50,892 nucleotides of DNA, from the NCBI GenBank assembly GCA_016927755.1, contig JAFGLZ010000080.1, forward strand, positions 1 through 50,892. Reading direction: 5' to 3'. A program made the translations under genes and the position numbers. Positions 1 through 8,934 of this stretch are shown here, piece after piece; the stretch's first letter is position 1, and each line of letters begins with the position of its first letter. The notes beneath the pieces are model-generated. The model searched no databases and was not told the DNA's origin. It saw only the letters and a program-made list of their open reading frames with translations. Origin of the DNA: Phycisphaerae bacterium. GTDB lineage: Bacteria > Planctomycetota > Phycisphaerae > UBA1845 > JAFGLZ01.

Positions 1-59
1 GCTCACTCGCTACAATAGCTTACCCCTGCCGCCAACCCGCGGAAATGTGGGTAACGACA

Positions 60-115
60 AGGACTGAAGTCCTGGGCTATTCTCACAGGGTCCCTCCGGG
101 ACCGAAGACCTTCGG
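60..115. repeat. Run of three short perfect hairpins (REP-like)
   Basis: Three perfect inverted repeats follow one another. AGGACT-GA-AGTCCT is at 60-73, GGTCCC-TCC-GGGACC at 89-103 and CCGAAG-AC-CTTCGG at 102-115. They lie downstream of the symporter gene, which reads toward them on the minus strand. They could act as its terminator or be a dispersed palindromic repeat. No second copy was found in the window by eye. Confidence 0.5.
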
Positions 116-167
116 GCGGGCCTGTCCCGTTGCTCGATCATGTCGCGAGATCGATCGGGCTCAACGA

Positions 168-1775
168 CTATCGAAAGACGACGTAGAGCGTCACCATGGC
201 GGTGGCGAGGACGAGGGCGACGACTCGGGGGTCTCGCAGACCGGTGATCTTTCCTCGTCGCAGGGCGGCGAGCGGGCCGTTCCAGCACAACCCGTCGACG
301 CGTTCGCGCGGGGGCGGGGGGCTCGTCAGGCTTACGACGATGAAGAGCACCGAGCAGATGCAGAAGAGCCACCAGGCCTGCATCATGAAGGGGGTCTTCA
401 GTCTGTCGGTGAGGATGCGTTGGGTGTCCTCGGACCACTTGAAGTCGATCGCGAACGCCACTGCCCCGATGAGGAAGCCGATGACCAGCGTGACGATCGA
501 GGCCCTACTCGTGCCGCGCGCCCAGAACACCCCCCACAAGAAGACCGCCGTGATGGGCGGGGCGAGGCAGGCGATCATCTCGTTGATGCCTCGGAAGATG
601 CTCTGGAACTTGTCGCCCTGGGTGGACCAGATCGTGGCCAGGACCATGACGACGCAGGCGGTGACCTGACCGATTCGGACGAGCAGTCTGTCGGGGGTCT
701 CCGGCCTCAGACGCCTGACGATGTCGATGCTGACGAGCGTGCTGACGCTATTGAGCGCGCCTGCGATGGTGCTCATGAGGGCGGCCAGGAGACCGGCCGT
801 GACGAGGCCTTTGAGCCCGACGGGGACGAGCCGATTGATCAGGACGGGCAGCGCCTGGTTGGGGCTGTCGGCGATCTGGTCCTTGAAGAGGACGTAGGCA
901 AGCACGCCCGGGAAGACCATGAAGAAGACGGGCAGGATCTTGATGAACCCGGCGAAGAGGGGGCCGAGCTGGGCGTCCTGTTCGCTCTTTGCGCCGAGGA
1001 CGCGCTGGACGATGGTCTGGTCGGCGCACCAGTACCAGATGCCCAGGACGGGATAGCCCAGCAGCACGGCGTACCAGGCGAGTCCGCCCTCGGCGTGGAT
1101 CATGCTGAGCTGTTTGGGTCTCACTGCCGCGGCGAGCTGCTCGTAGCTGTGAATGCCCTGATCGGGCAGTGCGAACACGGCGAAACACGTGACGGCCACC
1201 GCCCCGATAAGCAGGATGACCGTCTGGATCGATTCGGTCACGACCACGGCCATCAGGCCTCCGAGGATCGTGTAGAGGGCCGTGAGGAACGAGATGACGA
1301 AGATGGATTGGTAGGTACCGATGCCGAAGAACTGCTCGAAGATGGCGGCCCCGGCGTAGAGGCTCATACCGATGTGGATGAAGAGGGCCCCGACGATGGC
1401 CATGAAGGCCAGGAAGGCCCGGGAGGCGACGCCGAAGCGTTTCTCGAGATACTCCGGGAGGGTGGACACCTTGTTTCGGAAGTAGAACGGCGCGAAGACG
1501 AGTCCGAGCAGGATCAGGCAGAAGGCGGCCATCCACTCGAAGTTCCCGTAGACCAGCCCGTCCGTGTAACCGGCGGCGGCCAGACCCACCAGGTGGATCG
1601 TCGAGATGTTCGTGGCGAAGAGGGCCAGTCCGATCATCGGCCAGCCGAGGGATCTTCCGGCCAGGAAGTACTCGCTGCCGCTGGAGACGTGGCGCCTGCC
1701 GGCGGCGATGCCCGCTATGACGATGGCAATCAGGTAGGCGACGATGACGACGAGGTCGAGGGGAGCGATGTTCAT
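168..1775 (-). CDS. Sodium:solute symporter, SSS (SGLT-like) family
   Basis: This 535-residue polytopic inner-membrane protein would couple sodium entry to uptake of a small organic solute, possibly a sugar. The N-terminus starts directly with a hydrophobic helix (LDLVVIVAYLIAIVIAG). About 13 hydrophobic segments follow, and length and helix pattern match the SSS family. Characteristic stretches are ISTIHLVGLAAAGY near residue 55 and TILGGLMAVVVTESIQ near 170. The ATG at 1775 has an AAGGA about 11 bases upstream. The dehydrogenase gene upstream (1842-2612) is on the same strand 66 bases away, so the two may be co-transcribed as a carbohydrate or polyol uptake-oxidation pair; that is inference. 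The substrate cannot be read from sequence. Confidence 0.9.
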   Translation of the reverse strand: MNIAPLDLVVIVAYLIAIVIAGIAAGRRHVSSGSEYFLAGRSLGWPMIGLALFATNISTIHLVGLAAAGYTDGLVYGNFEWMAAFCLILLGLVFAPFYFRNKVSTLPEYLEKRFGVASRAFLAFMAIVGALFIHIGMSLYAGAAIFEQFFGIGTYQSIFVISFLTALYTILGGLMAVVVTESIQTVILLIGAVAVTCFAVFALPDQGIHSYEQLAAAVRPKQLSMIHAEGGLAWYAVLLGYPVLGIWYWCADQTIVQRVLGAKSEQDAQLGPLFAGFIKILPVFFMVFPGVLAYVLFKDQIADSPNQALPVLINRLVPVGLKGLVTAGLLAALMSTIAGALNSVSTLVSIDIVRRLRPETPDRLLVRIGQVTACVVMVLATIWSTQGDKFQSIFRGINEMIACLAPPITAVFLWGVFWARGTSRASIVTLVIGFLIGAVAFAIDFKWSEDTQRILTDRLKTPFMMQAWWLFCICSVLFIVVSLTSPPPPRERVDGLCWNGPLAALRRGKITGLRDPRVVALVLATAMVTLYVVFR

Positions 1776-1841
1776 GGAGTCCGGTTTCCTTGTGCGTGCG
1801 TCAGCGTGAAACGTCCGATCGAGAGCGACCGGCCGGGGACG

Positions 1842-2612
1842 TCAACGTCGATACCCCAGGGCCGCTCCGCCGTCCGGGCAGATCGCCTGGCCGGTCATGA
1901 ACGAGGCCTCCTCGGAGGCGAGGAACGCACAGACCTCGCCGATCTCCTCGATAGTGGCCATGCGTCCGAGCAAGTGCCACGAATCGACCATGGCCAGCGC
2001 CGCCTTGGGGTCGTATTGGGTATCGGCCCACTCGCGCATCAGCGGCGTCATTGCGCCGGCGGGGCACACGGCGTTGACGCGAACGCCCAGGGGCGCTAGA
2101 TCGACGGCCAGTGCCTTGGTCAGACCGATCTGCCCCGCCTTGCTCGAGACGTAGCTCGGGGCGGCGGCCTGGCCGATCAGACCGACCTCGCTGGACATGT
2201 TGATAATGCTGCCGCGAGTCTTGCGCAGGTGAGGCACGGCGAACTTGCAGCCCATGAAGGTGCTCGTCAGGTTCAGCCGCAGCAGCTTCTCGAAGTCTTC
2301 AACGCTCGTCTCGTCGATCGTCATCGCCGGCGGATGCCATCCGGCGTTGTTGACGATGCAGTCGAGGCGGTCGAAGCGTTTGACCGTCCCGTCGATCAGG
2401 GCCCGCATGCCCTGCTGGCTCGTCACGTCGCAGCTCATGAAGACGGCGGTGTGGCCCTTGTCGGTCAGTTCCTTCTCGGCGGCCCGACCCGCTTCCTCGC
2501 CCCGGGCGGCGACGACGACGGCGCATCCGTGCCTGGCGAAGACCCTGGCGCACCCGAGCCCGATGCCCTTCGACCCGCCGGTGACGATCGCGACCTTGCC
2601 CTGCAGTTTCAT
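1842..2612 (-). CDS. Short-chain dehydrogenase/reductase (SDR, glucose/ribitol dehydrogenase-like)
   Basis: A 256-residue classical SDR catalysing NAD(P)-dependent oxidation or reduction of an alcohol/carbonyl substrate in the cytoplasm. Visible motifs are the cofactor-binding TGGSKGIG (residues 11-18), NNAG (88-91), catalytic Ser around 140-141 (NMSSEVG) and the YxxxK pair Y154/K158. The C-terminal GQAICPDGG matches family members with an 'F-x-T-G-Q-x-I-x-x-D-G-G' ending. The open frame extends upstream to 2774, but the ATG at 2612 is preferred: GGAG lies 9 bases before it, and the protein then starts MKLQGKVAIVTGG as in typical SDRs. The substrate is unknown; the SSS transporter downstream suggests a sugar or polyol. 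Confidence 0.92.
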   Translation of the reverse strand: MKLQGKVAIVTGGSKGIGLGCARVFARHGCAVVVAARGEEAGRAAEKELTDKGHTAVFMSCDVTSQQGMRALIDGTVKRFDRLDCIVNNAGWHPPAMTIDETSVEDFEKLLRLNLTSTFMGCKFAVPHLRKTRGSIINMSSEVGLIGQAAAPSYVSSKAGQIGLTKALAVDLAPLGVRVNAVCPAGAMTPLMREWADTQYDPKAALAMVDSWHLLGRMATIEEIGEVCAFLASEEASFMTGQAICPDGGAALGYRR

Positions 2613-2752
2613 GACCGTATCTCCAACCGATGCCGCCCCACGGAAATGCACGCCCGCTGGTGCGTATCCAAGTACCGGATTATGGCTCTCAGGTCCAGGG
2701 GGGTACGGCTTGCCTGTCATCCAGGACGGGTCTCGGGGCGGGGACTGCTGTT

Positions 2753-2780
2753 TTGACCCGACAGTGACAGTCAATAGAAT
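2753..2780 (+). promoter_or_regulatory. Sigma70-type promoter for the NagX-like gene
   Basis: TTGACC at 2753-2758 and TAGAAT at 2775-2780 are separated by 16 bases, 54 bases before the ATG at 2835. TTGAC and GTCAA (2770-2774) also form a short inverted repeat inside the promoter. Fit to the -35/-10 consensus is good; no experimental support. Confidence 0.5.
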
Positions 2781-2834
2781 AGCGGCACGAGCGAGCGGTT
2801 CTGAAACACCGCACCGGAAAGCAGGTTAGCTGTC

Positions 2835-3944
2835 ATGAGTCAGGTTCCCTCGACCTCGGGTCGTATTGTGTCGGTCGATGCCTTGCGCGGGTTCGACATG
2901 TTCTGGATCGTCGGGGGCAGGGCGGTGGTCTTGGGGCTTATCGCGCTGTTCGTCGATCCGATGCCTGAGTGGCTCCAGAACCAGTTCAGACATCCGGAGT
3001 GGATCGGGTATTCCGCCTGGGATCTGATCATGCCGACGTTTCTGTTCATCGTCGGTACGTCCATGCCGCTGGCGTTCGCCAAGCGGATGGAGAGCGGCCA
3101 ATCGCGCAAGCGGCTATACCTCAAGATCGTTCGCCGGACGGTGATTCTGGTCGTGCTGGGGATGGTCGTCAGTGGGCATCTCCTGGACTTCAATCTGTCC
3201 ACGCTCCGCGTGGGCTCCAACACGCTGGAGGCAATCGCGGTCGGCTACTTCGTTGCGAGCATCGTCCTGCTCAACCTGTCCATTGCCGGTCAGGTCATCA
3301 CGGTGGGCGTCCTGTTGGTTACTTATTGGCTGTTGATGGTCTTCGTACCGGTTCCGGGGCATGGGGCCGGCGTCATAGAGCCGAACGCGAATTTTGCCGT
3401 GGTCGTCGACAACTGGATCTTCGGGGGGTTCAGCGATGAAGAGGCGTATACGGGGATCCTGACCATCCTGGGATACGGCGCGACGGTCCTGATTGGCGTA
3501 CAGTCAGGCCACCTGCTGCGATCGGGCATGCATCCGGGGGCCAAGATCGGCGTGCTCGTGCTCGCCGGCGTGGGGTGCCTGATCGGTGGCTTGGTCTGGG
3601 CGACCTATCTGGGGTTTCCGGTCATCAAGCACATCTGGTCGAGCTCGTACGTTCTGTGGGCGGCGGGATGGAGCTTCCTGCTGCTGGCGTTGTTCTACGC
3701 GGTCATCGACGTGGCGGGCCTGAAGCGGTGGGCGTTTCCGTTCGTGGTGATCGGAATGAACGCCATCACGGTCTACGTGGGCTACCACCTCATCAACTTC
3801 CGGGAGATGGCCGACACGCTGGTCGGCGGCTTGGCGCGACACTTCGGCGCGTTTGGGCACTTCCTCTTGCCGCTGACGACCTTCATGCTGATTTGGCTCA
3901 TCCTCTTGCACATGTACCGGCACAGGATCTTCGTGCGTATCTGA
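2835..3944 (+). CDS. NagX-like / heparan-alpha-glucosaminide N-acetyltransferase family membrane protein (DUF5009)
   Basis: A 369-residue integral membrane protein with about ten hydrophobic helices. Near the N-terminus it carries SVDALRGFDMFWIVGG, the signature of the DUF5009/HGSNAT-like acyltransferase family. In characterised relatives this fold moves an acetyl group across the membrane to a sugar amine; bacterial members often sit in polysaccharide-use loci. An IMPTFLFIVGTSMPLAF segment follows, also typical of the family. ATG at 2835, weak ribosome site (AGCAGG), promoter candidate at 2753-2780. It is divergent from the dehydrogenase and convergent with the zinc-ribbon protein gene. Family assignment is strong; the acetylated substrate is unknown. 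Confidence 0.88.
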   Translation: MSQVPSTSGRIVSVDALRGFDMFWIVGGRAVVLGLIALFVDPMPEWLQNQFRHPEWIGYSAWDLIMPTFLFIVGTSMPLAFAKRMESGQSRKRLYLKIVRRTVILVVLGMVVSGHLLDFNLSTLRVGSNTLEAIAVGYFVASIVLLNLSIAGQVITVGVLLVTYWLLMVFVPVPGHGAGVIEPNANFAVVVDNWIFGGFSDEEAYTGILTILGYGATVLIGVQSGHLLRSGMHPGAKIGVLVLAGVGCLIGGLVWATYLGFPVIKHIWSSSYVLWAAGWSFLLLALFYAVIDVAGLKRWAFPFVVIGMNAITVYVGYHLINFREMADTLVGGLARHFGAFGHFLLPLTTFMLIWLILLHMYRHRIFVRI

Positions 3945-3987
3945 GTCGGCGGTGGAGGACTTCAGGCCGTGCGCGACCGTCTTGGTT

Positions 3988-4007
3988 TGTCCCCGTGATC
4001 CGGGACA
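3988..4007. terminator. Short hairpin between convergent genes
   Basis: TGTCCC and GGGACA form a perfect 6-bp stem with an 8-base loop, in the 69-base gap between the ends of convergent genes at 3944 and 4014. There is no clear T-run on either side, so a terminator role is only suggested by position. Confidence 0.35.
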
Positions 4008-4013
4008 CGCAGG

Positions 4014-4763
4014 CTACCGGTCCACCGGGCCGACGAAACCGAGTTCGTCGGGGGTCTTTCGGACCTCGGCGAAGGTGAACTGGCGCCCGCACTCGGGGCA
4101 CCGTCGCTCGGACAGTCCGCGCAGATCATAGCCGCAGGCGGGACAGTGCCCGGCCGCGCGTCTGCGGGACTCCAACCAGAACAGGAGGGCGATGCCGGGT
4201 CCGAAGGCCCATGCCATGACGTAGATTCCCGCCGCGATGCCGACGAGGGATGACATACCCATCACGAAGCATCCTGGCCTGCGCATCACGACAACGTGGG
4301 CGGGCACGCTCACCAACAGCTCGAGCAGGCTGCCTCCGATCATCCAGGCCACCATCCCCCGCATCGCCCGGTGACGGCCTCGTGACCGACCTCGGATGTA
4401 GAACAGCGCGCCCCAGAAGACCCAGGCGATCAGCGAGACGAGCCACCAACGATCGGTCGTTGCGTTGGGCCCCTCGCCCCAGATGAGCTCCACCAGCGAC
4501 ATGTAGAAACCGAACGCCAGGATGGCCATCATCAAGCCGGCGATCACGACCGGGGCGATGAGGCGCCGCGGGCCGATCGGCGTGAGATACTCGGGTCGGC
4601 CAGGAGCGAGGATGAAGAAGACCTGGACGAAGACGGACAGCGCCACGAAGCCGATCCACAGCGGAAGCTCGGGGCCGCCCAGGAGATCCTTCGCGACGCT
4701 GCCGGCCAGGAGCAGCACGAGCGCGACATACGACGCCAGGAGTATCCATCGCAGCCAACGCAT
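4014..4763 (-). CDS. Membrane protein with C-terminal zinc ribbon
   Basis: A 249-residue protein of unknown function. It has about six hydrophobic helices, beginning with one at residues 2-25 (WILLASYVALVLLLAG). It ends with a cytosolic-type zinc ribbon at residues 207-226, CPACGYDLRG followed by CPECG. This CPxCGYDLRG tail recurs on many uncharacterised planctomycete membrane proteins. The ATG at 4763 is chosen over the upstream in-frame ATG at 4871 because TAGGAAG lies about 7 bases before it and the extension is not hydrophobic. Convergent with the NagX-like gene. No function can be given. Confidence 0.75.
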   Translation of the reverse strand: MRWLRWILLASYVALVLLLAGSVAKDLLGGPELPLWIGFVALSVFVQVFFILAPGRPEYLTPIGPRRLIAPVVIAGLMMAILAFGFYMSLVELIWGEGPNATTDRWWLVSLIAWVFWGALFYIRGRSRGRHRAMRGMVAWMIGGSLLELLVSVPAHVVVMRRPGCFVMGMSSLVGIAAGIYVMAWAFGPGIALLFWLESRRRAAGHCPACGYDLRGLSERRCPECGRQFTFAEVRKTPDELGFVGPVDR

Positions 4764-4968
4764 CTGGCGCTTCCTACGGACTGACGGCGGCGGCGAGACC
4801 CGCCCGGCGACCGAGCAACCTGCTCCAACGATCCCTCGGACCCCGGCCTTGCTCATCGGACCTCGAATCACTCACATTCTCCGGGCGATGACGGTTCGAT
4901 TCCAGTGGCACGCTTGGATTCCATGCGCCTGCCAGAACGGGTAGGCACCGTATACGGCACCCGGGGAG

Positions 4969-5358
4969 TCAGCGTCCACCCGCGGAGCGCCGTTTGACGC
5001 TGGTGGGCGCGACCACGGGCACTTGGATCTCGGGGAACTGGAGGCAGTATCGCGTGGTTAGTACGCCGTCGGTTTCCTTGCGAAACAGGAGTAGGAAGGT
5101 GACGGAGCCCATGCCGGCCGTCGGCCAGGGATCGGATCCTCCGAGGGGGCCCTCCCACACCAACGTGGCGCGAGGAGGTCGGGCCGGAAAGGGCGGGTCG
5201 ACCTCGGGCGAAGACGTTGTGGGCCTAGCCGCGTCGGGCGAGAGGTCGGCACCGATTCGCTTGACGGACTCGGCGGCCAATGCGGGGGAAGCCTGCCACT
5301 CCCCGCCGGCGGCCGCGAGAAAGAGCGTGGACGAAAACGCGAGATGGGCTGCCTTCAT
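4969..5358 (-). CDS. Small secreted protein of unknown function
   Basis: A 129-residue protein starting MKAAHLAFSSTLFLAAAGG. It has a clear signal peptide with probable cleavage after ALA near residue 28 (SPALAAES). The mature part is Pro-rich at first, then has a hydrophobic strand (VTFLLLFRKETDG) and a basic tail. The ATG at 5358 has an excellent AGGAGGG 7 bases upstream; the longer frame to 5451 has none. It is divergent from the DUF1284-like gene across 184 bases. No family recognised; coding status rests on the start signal and signal peptide. Confidence 0.55.
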   Translation of the reverse strand: MKAAHLAFSSTLFLAAAGGEWQASPALAAESVKRIGADLSPDAARPTTSSPEVDPPFPARPPRATLVWEGPLGGSDPWPTAGMGSVTFLLLFRKETDGVLTTRYCLQFPEIQVPVVAPTSVKRRSAGGR

Positions 5359-5542
5359 CGCGGCCCTCCTTCTGGGTCGTGCCGACGTGTGGACCGTACT
5401 CGGGAAGTATACGGCATGGGAGGGACGATGGGCGTAACAGGCTTGTAACAAGCGGCGCCTTGTGTGCAGGCTTTGCCTTAGCGATCATGCCGCGTATGCC
5501 ATGCGGAACCCACGCAAACGGTCGTTTTGGGAGCGCTGCGTC

Positions 5543-6010
5543 ATGAAGGAGCCAATATCCATCAAGCCGCACCACTTCGTCGACATCATCACGGCGCTCG
5601 GCGGGGGGCAGAGGGTGTTCGAGCCTCATCCTTACGGGCATGCGGTGCACGTCGTGGCGGCGGGGATTCTCGAGCATCCCGAGGCGACCTTGAGGATGGC
5701 GCTCGGGGCCGACGACATCTGCGGACCTTGCAGCCACAACGTCGACGGTGTCTGTGACGACACGATCGACACGTCCTTCAGGCCCGCGGCGCCGGAATCG
5801 AAGCGGGAGTACAACCTGCTGATCGATCGACGATGGTGCGAGCGGCTTGGGCTTGAGCAGGGGGAGACGCTCACGGCTCGTGACCTTTGCCGGCGGATTC
5901 GCGACCGTGCGGGCGACATCGCGGACATCTATCGAGAGAACCCCGTCGAGCGGAGCGCGGAACGCTCGGTCAAACTCGAGAAGGGGTTGAGCATGTTTCT
6001 GGGGGAGTGA
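5543..6010 (+). CDS. DUF1284-like Cys-containing protein
   Basis: A 155-residue cytoplasmic protein. It opens with ISIKPHHFVDII and carries DDICGPCSHNVDGVCDD near residues 61-77, resembling the DUF1284 layout (RPHHLLC start, later DDIC..C...C cluster that could hold a metal or Fe-S centre). The C-terminal half ends in a helical segment (GETLTARDLCRRIRDRAGD). The usual Cys after HH is not present here. ATG at 5543 with GGGAG 9 bases upstream is preferred over 5462. Family assignment is from memory of the motif and moderately sure; biochemical role unknown. Confidence 0.65.
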   Translation: MKEPISIKPHHFVDIITALGGGQRVFEPHPYGHAVHVVAAGILEHPEATLRMALGADDICGPCSHNVDGVCDDTIDTSFRPAAPESKREYNLLIDRRWCERLGLEQGETLTARDLCRRIRDRAGDIADIYRENPVERSAERSVKLEKGLSMFLGE

Positions 6011-6035
6011 CCCCCCTGCCCCGCGCGCCATCTGA

Positions 6036-7235
6036 CTACTTGTCCGTGCGCTTGTTCTCGAACCAGACGGGCCCGCCCCACTTGCCGGTGACGACGACGT
6101 CCAGGTCGCCGTCGCCGTCGAGGTCAACGACCGGCAGATTCATTCCCGAGCCGATGCCCTCCTTCAGGCTGATCGCGTGCCGGGTCCAGGTGACGTTGGG
6201 TTTGCGTTTGAGCTGGTACCAGTAGACGCCCAGGGTGCCGAAGGCGTCGGGGTCGCCTCCGTTGTGGGCCATGAATCGCTTACCGGTGACGAGGTCGAGC
6301 AGGCCGTCGCCGTCGATATCGGCCAGCGTGATGCTATGGGCCTGGCTCCAGGAGTCGTCGATGAGGTGGCGTTTCCAGCGCGTCGCGTCGCCGTCGCGGA
6401 CCTGCTCGTACCAGAAGATGCCGTGCTTGTGGGCGGAGCTGGTGACCAGGTCGTTGAGGCCGTCGCCGTTGACGTCGTACACGCGGATCTCCGGCGTGTG
6501 GTCGGTCTTGCCTTCCTCGCGGCCGCCGAGGGCGACGGGGTGCTCTTTCCATTTGCCGGCGCGAGGGTCCGTGGGGGCCTCGAACCAGGCGTCGGGACGG
6601 ATGATGTCGATTCGCCCGTCGGCGTTCACGTCGCCCGTGCCGCCGCCGTACTGCATCTTCTTCTCCGAGACGAGGTGGCGGGCGAACGTGCCGCGTTTGG
6701 GGCCGGTCGTGACGAGCTCGTACCAGACGGTTTCCTGGACGTGGGGCAGGATCTGGTTGGCCTTGCCCGTACCGGCGATGTCGCACAAGTCGCCGCATTC
6801 GAAGTTTCCGTTGCGGACGATGACCGTCTCGGGCCAGAGCCCGCCCTTTTCGCCGGTGTTGCGGTACCAGGCCATGGACTTCTCATGCCAGAAGCAGGCG
6901 ACCACGTCGAGCAGCCCGTCGCCGTCGACGTCCAGGGGGAGGTTCATGAAGTCATGGCAGTAGCCCTTGCCCTTATCGTCGACGTCGGTGGTGGGCTTGC
7001 GGATCTCCACTCGTTTCCAGTCGGGCGCCAGATACAGAAAGGCCCCGGCCGCGATGTCGAGCTTGCTGTCTTTGTTGAAATCTCCGATGCAGCACGCCTC
7101 GCTGCGGTAGTCGCCGACGCGGTGCATGACGAACTTGACGGGGGATGGGCCCGTTTCCGCCGCGACGCCGAGCGTCATGCCGAGGACGGCCGCTATCGCG
7201 GCCAACACGATGGAGGATCCAACTCTGCTGTTCAT
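6036..7235 (-). CDS. Secreted FG-GAP/VCBS repeat beta-propeller protein
   Basis: A 399-residue exported protein with an N-terminal signal peptide (SSIVLAAIAAVLGMTLGVAAE, cleavage near residue 27). It is followed by six or seven copies of the FG-GAP/VCBS unit built around calcium-binding loops such as DFNKDSKLDIAAG, DVDGDGLLDVVAC, DVNADGRIDIIR, DVNGDGLNDLVT, DIDGDGLLDLVTG and DLDGDGDLDVVVTG. Such propellers resemble the integrin alpha-chain fold and in planctomycetes are usually extracellular or periplasmic. AGGAG lies 12 bases before the ATG. The binding partner is unknown. Confidence 0.88.
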   Translation of the reverse strand: MNSRVGSSIVLAAIAAVLGMTLGVAAETGPSPVKFVMHRVGDYRSEACCIGDFNKDSKLDIAAGAFLYLAPDWKRVEIRKPTTDVDDKGKGYCHDFMNLPLDVDGDGLLDVVACFWHEKSMAWYRNTGEKGGLWPETVIVRNGNFECGDLCDIAGTGKANQILPHVQETVWYELVTTGPKRGTFARHLVSEKKMQYGGGTGDVNADGRIDIIRPDAWFEAPTDPRAGKWKEHPVALGGREEGKTDHTPEIRVYDVNGDGLNDLVTSSAHKHGIFWYEQVRDGDATRWKRHLIDDSWSQAHSITLADIDGDGLLDLVTGKRFMAHNGGDPDAFGTLGVYWYQLKRKPNVTWTRHAISLKEGIGSGMNLPVVDLDGDGDLDVVVTGKWGGPVWFENKRTDK

Positions 7236-7602
7236 AGCGTTAGCGCTCCTGATGGCTGCCTGACAAAAGGGTACTCACCTGGATCGGTCCAGCCCGCGCT
7301 CCCGGCGACGGGACACGACGAGCGTATCATAACCGAAACAACGCCGCTCGGAATCGGGCAGGAGGAGGTGGACTCACCGGAACAGGTCGGAGGGGCGAAG
7401 CGCGAAGCGCATCGATCCTTCTGAATCAGCGACGTTGGAGTTGCGGATAGGATGGCCCGACAGGGCCAAGAAACCCTTCGTGACACCGTCCTTTTTGCCC
7501 CGGACTCATCTTGTGCAGTACGTAGAGGAAGCTATAGCATATGCCATCAGGATTCCGAGGTTTCCACAACCCACAGATGATTCCGAACAGGAGGTCCTCG
7601 CA
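7236..7602. other. Intergenic region with a weak promoter candidate
   Basis: This 367-base spacer separates two divergent secreted-protein genes. A poor sigma70-like pair, TTGTGC at 7511-7516 and TATAGC at 7533-7538 with a 16-base spacer, could serve the rightward gene. Nothing else is recognisable. Confidence 0.3.
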
Positions 7603-8529
7603 ATGAAGCCGTGCAAGTCTCTCGCAGGGCTCACGTGTATTCTCTGGATCGTCGCCCCGCCGGCGATTTCCGTCATGGATGCCGCCCTGGTTTCATCAGC
7701 CCATGCCGGGCCGCTTCCGGAGGATTGGTGGGGAACCGGGGTCGCGGACATTTCCGTGGATGGCGGCGGCAACGGCGGGAGGACTTTCGCTCGCGGCGGA
7801 ACGGTCACGGTCAGGGTCACGCTCCACAGTGACTACTGGTGCTCGGCCGGGCTCTCGGTGGGCTGCCCGGGCGCGACCGTGGATGTGCTCGTCAACGGGC
7901 AACACGTCACGGCACCGGATCCCAACACCAACTGGTGGCAGGCCCCGAGCCCCGAGCTGTGGTTCTCTGAATCCAACCCGACGCCTACCCGAAAGGGCGA
8001 ACGCGTCTGGGTACAGATTCCGGGATACGGTGAGTCAACCACCTCCACGGTGGTCTTCACGCTCGAGCCCAACTACGTGGCCGGGTTTGAAACCTATGAG
8101 ACGGCGGATGGCCGGACCGCCTGGTACGGACCCTTCGTGGCCCTGAATCACGCGTCGTGGGCGGAGCTCATCGGTATTGAGGTGGTCGCCCCGCCGTATC
8201 TGCTCAAGACCGCCGTCGAGGGCGGCAACGGCAGCGTCACCCCAAACGGTGGGCTCTATGACGAAGGGACTCCCGTGGAATTGCGGGCGACGCCCGACGC
8301 CGGCTACCAGGTCAAGGCGTGGCAGAACACCGACAACGACACCTCCACGGCCGCCACGAACACGGTGACGATGAGCGCGGACAAGACCGTGAAGGTGGAA
8401 TTCGAGGAAAAGGGCACGTCCGTCACCCCCCTCGACGGAGCTACCGGTCCCTGCGCATCGGCCCCGGTCGCGGCGGCGTTGCCTCTTCTTCTGGGCATGG
8501 CGGCGATGCGTCAGCGGCGCCAACGCTGA
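7603..8529 (+). CDS. Exported protein with InlB-type repeat and Cys-containing C-terminal sorting signal
   Basis: A 308-residue protein with a signal peptide (LAGLTCILWIVAPPAISVMDAALVSSAHA, cut near residue 33). A beta-rich domain of unknown family follows (GRTFARGGTVTVRVTL). Next comes a divergent InlB B-repeat (VEGGNGSVTPNGGLYDEGT to KTVKVEFEE, about residues 205-265). The C-terminus has a Cys (GPCASAP), a hydrophobic segment (VAAALPLLLGMAAM) and a basic end (RQRRQR), the tripartite pattern of a cell-surface sorting tag. The ATG at 7603 has a perfect AGGAGGT. The end of the protein at 39386-41488 is similar. Confidence 0.75.
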   Translation: MKPCKSLAGLTCILWIVAPPAISVMDAALVSSAHAGPLPEDWWGTGVADISVDGGGNGGRTFARGGTVTVRVTLHSDYWCSAGLSVGCPGATVDVLVNGQHVTAPDPNTNWWQAPSPELWFSESNPTPTRKGERVWVQIPGYGESTTSTVVFTLEPNYVAGFETYETADGRTAWYGPFVALNHASWAELIGIEVVAPPYLLKTAVEGGNGSVTPNGGLYDEGTPVELRATPDAGYQVKAWQNTDNDTSTAATNTVTMSADKTVKVEFEEKGTSVTPLDGATGPCASAPVAAALPLLLGMAAMRQRRQR

Positions 8530-8564
8530 CACAGGAACGCACTTCGTCAGCAGCGAAACGCTCG

Positions 8565-8690
8565 CTCCGTTCGCCCACTGTCAGCGATTGGACCATCGTC
8601 AGCTTTCTCTTGCGCGGCATCATCTTGCCCGGGCCCGGCGAGCCGATCATCAGGATGTTATGGCCAATTGCCGGCAGCGACGGCCCCGGT
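8565..8690 (-). pseudogene. Decayed comM/yifB fragment (Walker-A segment), copy 1
   Basis: Read on the minus strand, this stretch encodes MIGSPGPGKMMPRKRKLTMV, matching [20 protein letters not shown] of the intact comM at 32989-34518. DNA similarity runs for about 110 bases, from the equivalent of 'gccaccgtcagcg' to just beyond the Walker A. The rest of the gene is missing. Beyond the Walker-A side its sequence (CAATTGCCGGC) is closer to the fragment at 23.2 kb (CAACTTGCCAGC) than to the intact gene, suggesting these two share a source. Confidence 0.7.
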
Positions 8691-8705
8691 ACAGTAGCCG
8701 TTTGG

Positions 8706-8729
8706 GGTCAGAGCGCATTTAGCTGTTAG
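8706..8729 (+). repeat. 24-base direct repeat, copy 1
   Basis: This sequence (GGTCAGAGCGCATTTAGC then TGTTAG) recurs at 11602-11625 with four differences, all T/C transitions. Here it is intergenic and reads GQSAFSC-stop in one frame; in the other copy it forms the last codons and stop of the HzsA-like gene. Confidence 0.6.
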
Positions 8730-8934
8730 TGGACTCCGCGCGGTCTTGCGTGATCTCGCTTCAGGCGCCTTCGGTCCTGGCGCCTGAAGCGTGGGAGGAC
8801 GACGGATCGGCTTGCTTCTCCACCGTGAGGACGGAGTTGCCGGGACGGCCCCCGTCGCGTCCGGACACTCGATGAGATAGCATGGGGGCCGGAACGACAT
8901 CATCGCCGCCACGGTCACTCGGCGAGAGGCAGGT

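Noticed and set aside
45..2099. 684-codon plus-strand open frame opposite the symporter and dehydrogenase
   Set aside because: It is Asp/Glu/Arg/Gly-rich antisense shadow sequence typical of high-GC DNA, while the opposite strand has clear family motifs.
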